Below are positions 5,172 through 8,140 of a stretch of DNA of 8,140 bases, in pieces (within the stretch, counting starts at the first letter, position 1; each line of letters opens with the position of its first letter). Source of the DNA: Candidatus Woesearchaeota archaeon (GTDB lineage Archaea; Nanobdellota; Nanobdellia; Woesearchaeales; UBA525). The stretch spans positions 1 to 8,140 of the forward strand of contig RFKA01000069.1 of assembly GCA_003694385.1 (NCBI GenBank). Direction: 5' to 3'. Position numbers and translations under genes: made by a program. The notes below the pieces were generated by a model. That model saw nothing but the letters and a program-made list of their open reading frames with translations. It ran no database searches and was not told the origin of the DNA.

Positions 5172-5327
5172 GTGAGCACGAGAAACCTCAGGGAAGAGGA
5201 GAGAGACTGGGAAGCCTACCTTGACGCACTCGCCGCGCGCGCAGAGCACAGTTCGCTGCAACGGGTAACACGCTTGCAAGCCACTGAGCGAGTGACTGCA
5301 AGCATCTGGCAGAGTGGCTGGCACTGA
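5172..5327 (+). CDS. Small 51-aa protein, second gene of small operon, unrecognised
   Basis: The GTG start at 5172 follows the stop of the 44-aa gene by one base. It has AGGAG (5158-5162) 9 nt upstream, inside the preceding gene, so the two are likely co-transcribed and translationally coupled. The protein begins MSTRNLREEERDWEAYLDAL. It is predicted mostly helical (residues 5-45) with mixed charge and ends IWQSGWH, with three Trp in total (W13, W46, W50). The 3' third of the gene holds a strong inverted repeat (5272-5303). No family is recognised. The main doubts are the GTG start, the short length, and whether coding continues beyond the hairpin. A toxin-antitoxin-like pairing with the acidic upstream protein is conceivable from size and order only, with no motif support. 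Confidence 0.5.
   Translation: MSTRNLREEERDWEAYLDALAARAEHSSLQRVTRLQATERVTASIWQSGWH
5272..5303 (+). repeat. Stem-loop within the 51-aa gene
   Basis: GCTTGCA (5272-5278) pairs perfectly with TGCAAGC (5297-5303). Inside, after a small internal loop, CACT (5282-5285) pairs with AGTG (5291-5294) around GAGCG. It could be an RNA hairpin near the 3' end of the transcript or a DNA-binding palindrome. Confidence 0.5.
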
Positions 5328-5404
5328 GCAGAATATTCTTTACACTCCTATTTATGCCACACTCTTTATGCTATACCCCTACAAAGTCCAGCAAGTTTAC
5401 GGTT

Positions 5405-6229
5405 TTATATAGGTGCAAAGGCCGTCGGGGTCGCGGGCAACAAGAACGCATCCTCATCAATAGAGCTCTCGTAAACAGTTGCTTCATAGCGCATACGTCC
5501 TTCGCGAGTCCGAATCTCATGATAGAGAAGTACGCCTTCCTGTGAGAGGCAGAGCTCTTCCGTCACGGCGTCCTCACCAGTGTAACGGACGCGGAAGCAA
5601 CGCGTAGTAACGCCTGCAACACGTCGCCCGGGTGCATCAGTGACTTCAACGCGCTCTTGGTGTTCATTAGGATCGGCCACAGCAGAAGGGTATGGCGAAG
5701 GCGGCTGTTCTGGGAGGTAGAAACAGCGCCAGGTATCTTCGTACGCACAGGTATAGGCGCCATCAGGCAAGAGGTAGGTCCGCTCTTCGCGCGTTCCATT
5801 CTCCGTCGTTATCGTCGCTGCGGAGAGCATTGATTGCTCATCAAGCACGAGGCGGAGTTCATTGAGCGCAACGCGTTCTCCACGCAGCTCTCCAGAGACG
5901 GCATAGTTGACTGTGAACGATTGCTCGAGACCATTCTTGAGGAGCGCGTCGAGTTCGGCTTTGCGGTCAGGCGAGGCAGCAGTCTGGATGACAACCTGTT
6001 CTTGTGCAGGGGGCTCAACCTGTTCTCGTAAGGGCTCAACCCGTTCTTGTGAGGGGACCTGCACTGGCTGCTGCGCTGCACTCTGCGGAGTGGGGGCCTG
6101 ACAAGCAGAGAGGAAGAGCGTGAGGAGGAGCAAACAGAGCAGGAGTACGTGGCTGTTTCGTCGCGAGTTGCTCCGCTGCGAGTTGCCACGCAGCCTTGTG
6201 CCCGCAGAGAATCTCAGGAGTCTCATCAT
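5405..6229 (-). CDS. Putative secreted lipoprotein, LolA/LppX-like beta domain
   Basis: The protein has 274 aa. A long basic N-terminus (1-27, rich in Arg) leads into a hydrophobic stretch (28-42) ending in a lipobox LSAC, with C43 as the predicted lipidated residue. Residues 44-85 are a Pro/Gln/Glu linker with a short tandem repeat. Residues 86-274 alternate beta strands (FTVNYAVSGEL, LRLVLDEQSMLSAATITTE, RTYLLPDGAYTC, CFRVRYTG, EELCLSQEGVLLYHEIRTREGRMRYEATVYESS) and end DEDAFLLPA. That pattern resembles LolA/LppX-type lipid or hydrophobic-ligand binding proteins. Cysteines C161, C169, C211 and C227 could form two disulfides outside the cell. The start ATG overlaps the MscS stop as ATGA, with AGGTGA a few bases upstream. 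An alternative ATG lies one codon later (6226). The operon with a mechanosensitive channel suggests an envelope role. The exact ligand and function are unknown. Confidence 0.75.
   Translation of the reverse strand: MMRLLRFSAGTRLRGNSQRSNSRRNSHVLLLCLLLLTLFLSACQAPTPQSAAQQPVQVPSQERVEPLREQVEPPAQEQVVIQTAASPDRKAELDALLKNGLEQSFTVNYAVSGELRGERVALNELRLVLDEQSMLSAATITTENGTREERTYLLPDGAYTCAYEDTWRCFYLPEQPPSPYPSAVADPNEHQERVEVTDAPGRRVAGVTTRCFRVRYTGEDAVTEELCLSQEGVLLYHEIRTREGRMRYEATVYESSIDEDAFLLPATPTAFAPI
5993..6058 (-). repeat. Degenerate 21-24 bp tandem repeat in lipoprotein linker
   Basis: Three in-frame copies lie at 5993-6016, 6017-6037 and 6038-6058, each starting aacc(t/c)gttct on the plus strand. They encode a repeated (R/A)(E/Q)-E-(R/Q)-V-E-P type unit (ERVEPLR, EQVEPPAQ, EQVVIQ) just after the lipid anchor, so the linker length may vary between strains. 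Confidence 0.65.
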
Positions 6230-6795
6230 TTCTTCACCTTTACTCGGAACGCGCTCCTCGTGAACAACGCATTGGGGATGATAACCATCTCGCCCTCCCG
6301 GGTCTTCACATGCGTCTCGAGGAGTGTCACCTCAGTAATAAGCCCTTCTACTTCGGACATCTTGAGCCGCGCACCTACACGAATATCACGCCTGCTCCGC
6401 AAGGTCAGACCGGCCACGGCATTAGGGATGAGGTCGCGGAGGGCGACGAGCAAGCCGAGAACGACGCTGACAAAGAGGATGACGACGAGCAGAGTGATGA
6501 CTGCGGGGCCAAGGCCGACGGCGCGGAGTGCGATGATGACACCAATCGTGTAGATTGCTCCGGCGGTGAAGCCGCTGATGAGTTTCGCTGCCGGGATACT
6601 CGTGCCGAGCAGTTTCCTGAACCACGCATCGCTCTTGAAGTCTCCGAGCAGTTTTCTGACAAGACGACCGACAATTTTCCCTATGAGGAAGCTAATGAAG
6701 ACGATGAAGAAGAAGATGATGATCTCGTTGAGTGCGGGCATTACTTTCTCAACAAAGTCTTTGAGCCAAGAGAGCACGGTCATCGTCCCAGCCAT
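6226..6795 (-). CDS. Minimal MscS-type mechanosensitive channel protein
   Basis: The protein has 189 aa with three membrane helices: TM1 about 20-43, TM2 about 68-92, and the pore-lining TM3 about 97-119, followed by ALRDLIPNAVAGLTL (118-132). It ends in an MscS beta domain (132-189) carrying RDIRVGARLKM, GLITEVTLLETHVKTREGEMVIIPNALF, the typical MscS pattern in which I-x-P-N-x closes the domain. In the family these channels open under membrane tension and release solutes during osmotic downshock. E. coli MscS is 286 aa, and this protein stops right after the beta domain, lacking the alpha/beta vestibule. This looks native rather than truncated because the stop overlaps the next start. ATG 6795 is supported by a TATA-like box 23-30 nt upstream. 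A second in-frame ATG at 6783 is less likely. It is the first gene of an operon with the lipoprotein. Confidence 0.9.
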   Translation of the reverse strand: MAGTMTVLSWLKDFVEKVMPALNEIIIFFFIVFISFLIGKIVGRLVRKLLGDFKSDAWFRKLLGTSIPAAKLISGFTAGAIYTIGVIIALRAVGLGPAVITLLVVILFVSVVLGLLVALRDLIPNAVAGLTLRSRRDIRVGARLKMSEVEGLITEVTLLETHVKTREGEMVIIPNALFTRSAFRVKVKK

Positions 6796-6817
6796 TATCG
6801 TGTGAAGCGAGAGGAGG

Positions 6818-6825
6818 TTTAAAAG
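6818..6825 (-). promoter_or_regulatory. TATA-like box for MscS-lipoprotein operon
   Basis: On the minus strand cttttaaa lies 23-30 nt before the ATG at 6795, with no SD. This predicts a leaderless first gene. The coupled second gene instead has AGGTGA before its start. Confidence 0.6.
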
Positions 6826-6833
6826 CTTGGTGG

Positions 6834-6857
6834 AATAATTAATTTCAATATAGATAA
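6834..6857 (+). promoter_or_regulatory. AT-rich promoter region of secreted-protein gene
   Basis: Two TATA-like boxes are possible: aataattaattt (6834-6845), 25-36 nt before ATG 6870, and aatatagata (6847-6856), too close to that ATG. The first would make the 14-codon ORF leaderless. The second would start transcription near 6875-6880, downstream of that ATG, and leave only the GTG at 6911. Confidence 0.45.
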
Positions 6858-6869
6858 TTTATTGGTTTT

Positions 6870-6914
6870 ATGACAAAGAATTATAAGAAACAGGCGAACA
6901 AGGAAGAGAAGTGA
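6870..6914 (+). CDS. Possible 14-codon leader ORF overlapping the secreted-protein start
   Basis: The ORF reads MTKNYKKQANKEEK and stops at TGA 6912-6914. That TGA overlaps the GTG start at 6911 as GTGA. It would be a basic, Lys-rich leader peptide coupled to the secreted protein. Alternatively it is the real N-terminus of that protein separated by a frameshift, or simply untranslated leader. Its size and AT-rich make-up give little coding evidence. Confidence 0.3.
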   Translation: MTKNYKKQANKEEK

Positions 6915-8140
6915 AGATACGACAGCGAAAGCCGCAACAGAAGAGACGGTTGCGGACACAGTGGAAGAAGAATCTCCTCGTGCCGCTCCTCACGGCCGCC
7001 TGCGCGTTCACTCCCGCACAAAGCGCAGAGCACAAGGAGAAGGAGTATAAGCTCGAGCAAACACGAGAGGGTGTTGAACGCTTTCGCAAGAAGTGGGCGC
7101 CAGAGGAGAAAAGCACACGAGCGACGACCAGCGCAGACGGCGAACGGGGTTCGTCGATAACAGCAGAGGTGCTCTATGAACGACCCGCGGGCACAGGAGA
7201 TGTCACCATCGGCAGCACCATCGGGATTGAACTGACGCCGACGATACAATTCGACGTCTACCGATTCAAGGATGGCGGCAGCGGCTTCAGCTACAAGAAA
7301 CCAAAGCTACAGACACATGACGTCAACATCCCACGAGAACCAACCCAGGAACTACTCTCTTTTCTCACAACAGGCCTTGACACGCTCATCGAACAAGCAG
7401 AGGACGATACTGAAGAGCTCCTGCTGTCTGCGCGCTCGTACCTCACTGCAGCCCAAGGAGTGCACCCTCCTAGCAAGTTCCGCGTCGTCGCTCCCCAAGG
7501 TCTCGCAGAGGTACTGCGCAATATCCGAGGATTCGCTGCGCGCTCAGAAGACGGCACCTACAAGCTTGCACTCCCCTTCACGGGATTCGCGAGGGGCAGG
7601 ATTACAGAGAAGTTCAGAGCAGGCTCAGTCGCCGCAACATACAAGCTCTCCGCGAACCTCCATGTCAAGGCGGCCGCAGACTTCGCGCTGAAACAGGCAA
7701 GGTCCCCGACAAAGTCTGCCGGCTCCACAAGCTCTATGGTTTCGCTCAGAGGGAGTACTCTGCAAGAGAGTTCCCTGTTCTCATCCGAGAGCATGGGTGT
7801 CGTCATCGGAACAATGGGCGTCAGGATCTCTGAGCGGGAACTAGATGAGAGGCGGACAAGCAGCGCGGCCATGCTGGGCTTTGACGAGAGCAGCGGCGGC
7901 TTTGAGTACGCCACAAACGCGTACAGGAGAGAACTCTCGCTCAGCGAACTCGAACTCACGAGAATCTTTGATGTCGGCGTTCCCCTTAAGCTTGGAGCGC
8001 TAGTCACAATCTCGCACGAAAGGCGCACGCAAGCACGACGGCTCGCCACAACTAGTTGGGATGATAGCGCGGAACGCCTGCTCGCTGAGCGAGTACCCGA
8101 GCTCACCAGCACTCTCCCTTCAGTCACCGCAGCCAGCGCA
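6911..8140 (+). CDS. Large secreted or surface protein, partial, unrecognised
   Basis: An open frame of 410 codons runs past the window end. GTG 6911 has AGGA (6901-6904) 6 nt upstream, and no other start exists before the in-frame stop at 6884-6886. A TTG at 6950 is an alternative. The N-terminus is very basic (ten Lys/Arg in the first 20), then hydrophobic NLLVPLLTAACAFTPAQSA, a signal peptide probably cut near AQS|A. TAAC is a poor lipobox. After a charged helix (40-66) comes a region of alternating polar and hydrophobic residues that reads as amphipathic beta strands (SITAEVLYER, DVTIGSTIGIELTPTIQFDVYRF, KFRVVAP, AATYKLSANLHVKAAADFAL, GVPLKLGALVTISHERR). Helical stretches intervene (TQELLSFLTTGLDTLIEQAEDDTEELLLSAR). 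I recognise no family. It is divergent from the MscS-lipoprotein operon, which supports an envelope neighbourhood. Ser-rich minus-strand frames here are judged shadows. Confidence 0.7.
   Translation, partial: MKIRQRKPQQKRRLRTQWKKNLLVPLLTAACAFTPAQSAEHKEKEYKLEQTREGVERFRKKWAPEEKSTRATTSADGERGSSITAEVLYERPAGTGDVTIGSTIGIELTPTIQFDVYRFKDGGSGFSYKKPKLQTHDVNIPREPTQELLSFLTTGLDTLIEQAEDDTEELLLSARSYLTAAQGVHPPSKFRVVAPQGLAEVLRNIRGFAARSEDGTYKLALPFTGFARGRITEKFRAGSVAATYKLSANLHVKAAADFALKQARSPTKSAGSTSSMVSLRGSTLQESSLFSSESMGVVIGTMGVRISERELDERRTSSAAMLGFDESSGGFEYATNAYRRELSLSELELTRIFDVGVPLKLGALVTISHERRTQARRLATTSWDDSAERLLAERVPELTSTLPSVTAASA

Noticed and set aside
6196..6822. 208-codon Asp/Glu-rich plus-strand frame opposite the MscS gene
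   Set aside because: Antisense to a hydrophobic membrane protein, which produces acidic-looking shadow frames. The minus-strand frame has clear MscS motifs.
7558..8127. 189-codon Ser-rich minus-strand frame at the right end
   Set aside because: It is opposite the 410-codon plus frame that has a start, SD and signal peptide. Strings of Ser are typical of the antisense of Arg/Glu/Ala-rich coding sequence.
1..8140. tRNA genes, CRISPR arrays, insertion sequences, attachment sites
   Set aside because: No T-loop consensus in a cloverleaf context, no regularly spaced repeats, no transposase-like frames and no terminal inverted repeats were found by eye.

Overview
The window reads as archaeal chromosome, probably from an uncultivated DPANN-type lineage (Woesearchaeota, Pacearchaeota and relatives). 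The domain call is well supported: a TIGR00269-type TtuA/Ncs6 tRNA thiolation enzyme, a PhoU protein with an N-terminal AbrB-like domain, a compact archaeal winged-helix protein next to a 7-TM protein, and TATA-like boxes placed 20-32 nt before the start codon, which is the layout of leaderless archaeal transcripts. The lineage call is inference from gene types alone. Coding DNA is moderately GC-rich, and the promoter gaps are strongly AT-rich. I see no tRNA, rRNA, CRISPR array or transposon.

Layout, left to right. (1) 41-541 (+) is a two-TM protein with a PH-like tail. 583-1461 (+) is the TtuA/Ncs6-family enzyme. (2) 1462-1614 is a gene-poor stretch with strong hairpins and a direct repeat; it may be a small structured RNA. 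It is followed by 1615-1782 (-), a 55-aa protein with four in-frame ATGs 12 bp apart, an SD and promoter dyads. (3) 1895-2593 (+) is a 7-TM protein overlapping 2562-2828 (+), a winged-helix regulator. (4) 3011-3931 (+) is a PfkB-family kinase, convergent with 3951-4880 (-), an AbrB-PhoU protein. (5) 4907-5000 is an AT-rich divergent promoter island with a near-perfect dyad. It is followed by two small adjacent genes, 5036-5170 and 5172-5327 (+). (6) 5405-6229 and 6226-6795 (-) form a two-gene operon in which a minimal MscS-like channel is translationally coupled to a lipoprotein with a LolA/LppX-like appearance. (7) From 6870 or 6911 to the window end (+) runs a divergent, secreted protein cut off by the window, possibly preceded by a 14-codon leader ORF.

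The region mixes housekeeping (tRNA thiolation, sugar kinase, PhoU regulator) with envelope functions (7-TM protein, channel, lipoprotein, large secreted protein). Three unrecognised small proteins with credible translation signals are the most novel content. A recurring contrast is that the larger genes look leaderless, while the two small-gene units carry a TATA further upstream and the same GGTGGTA-type ribosome binding site.
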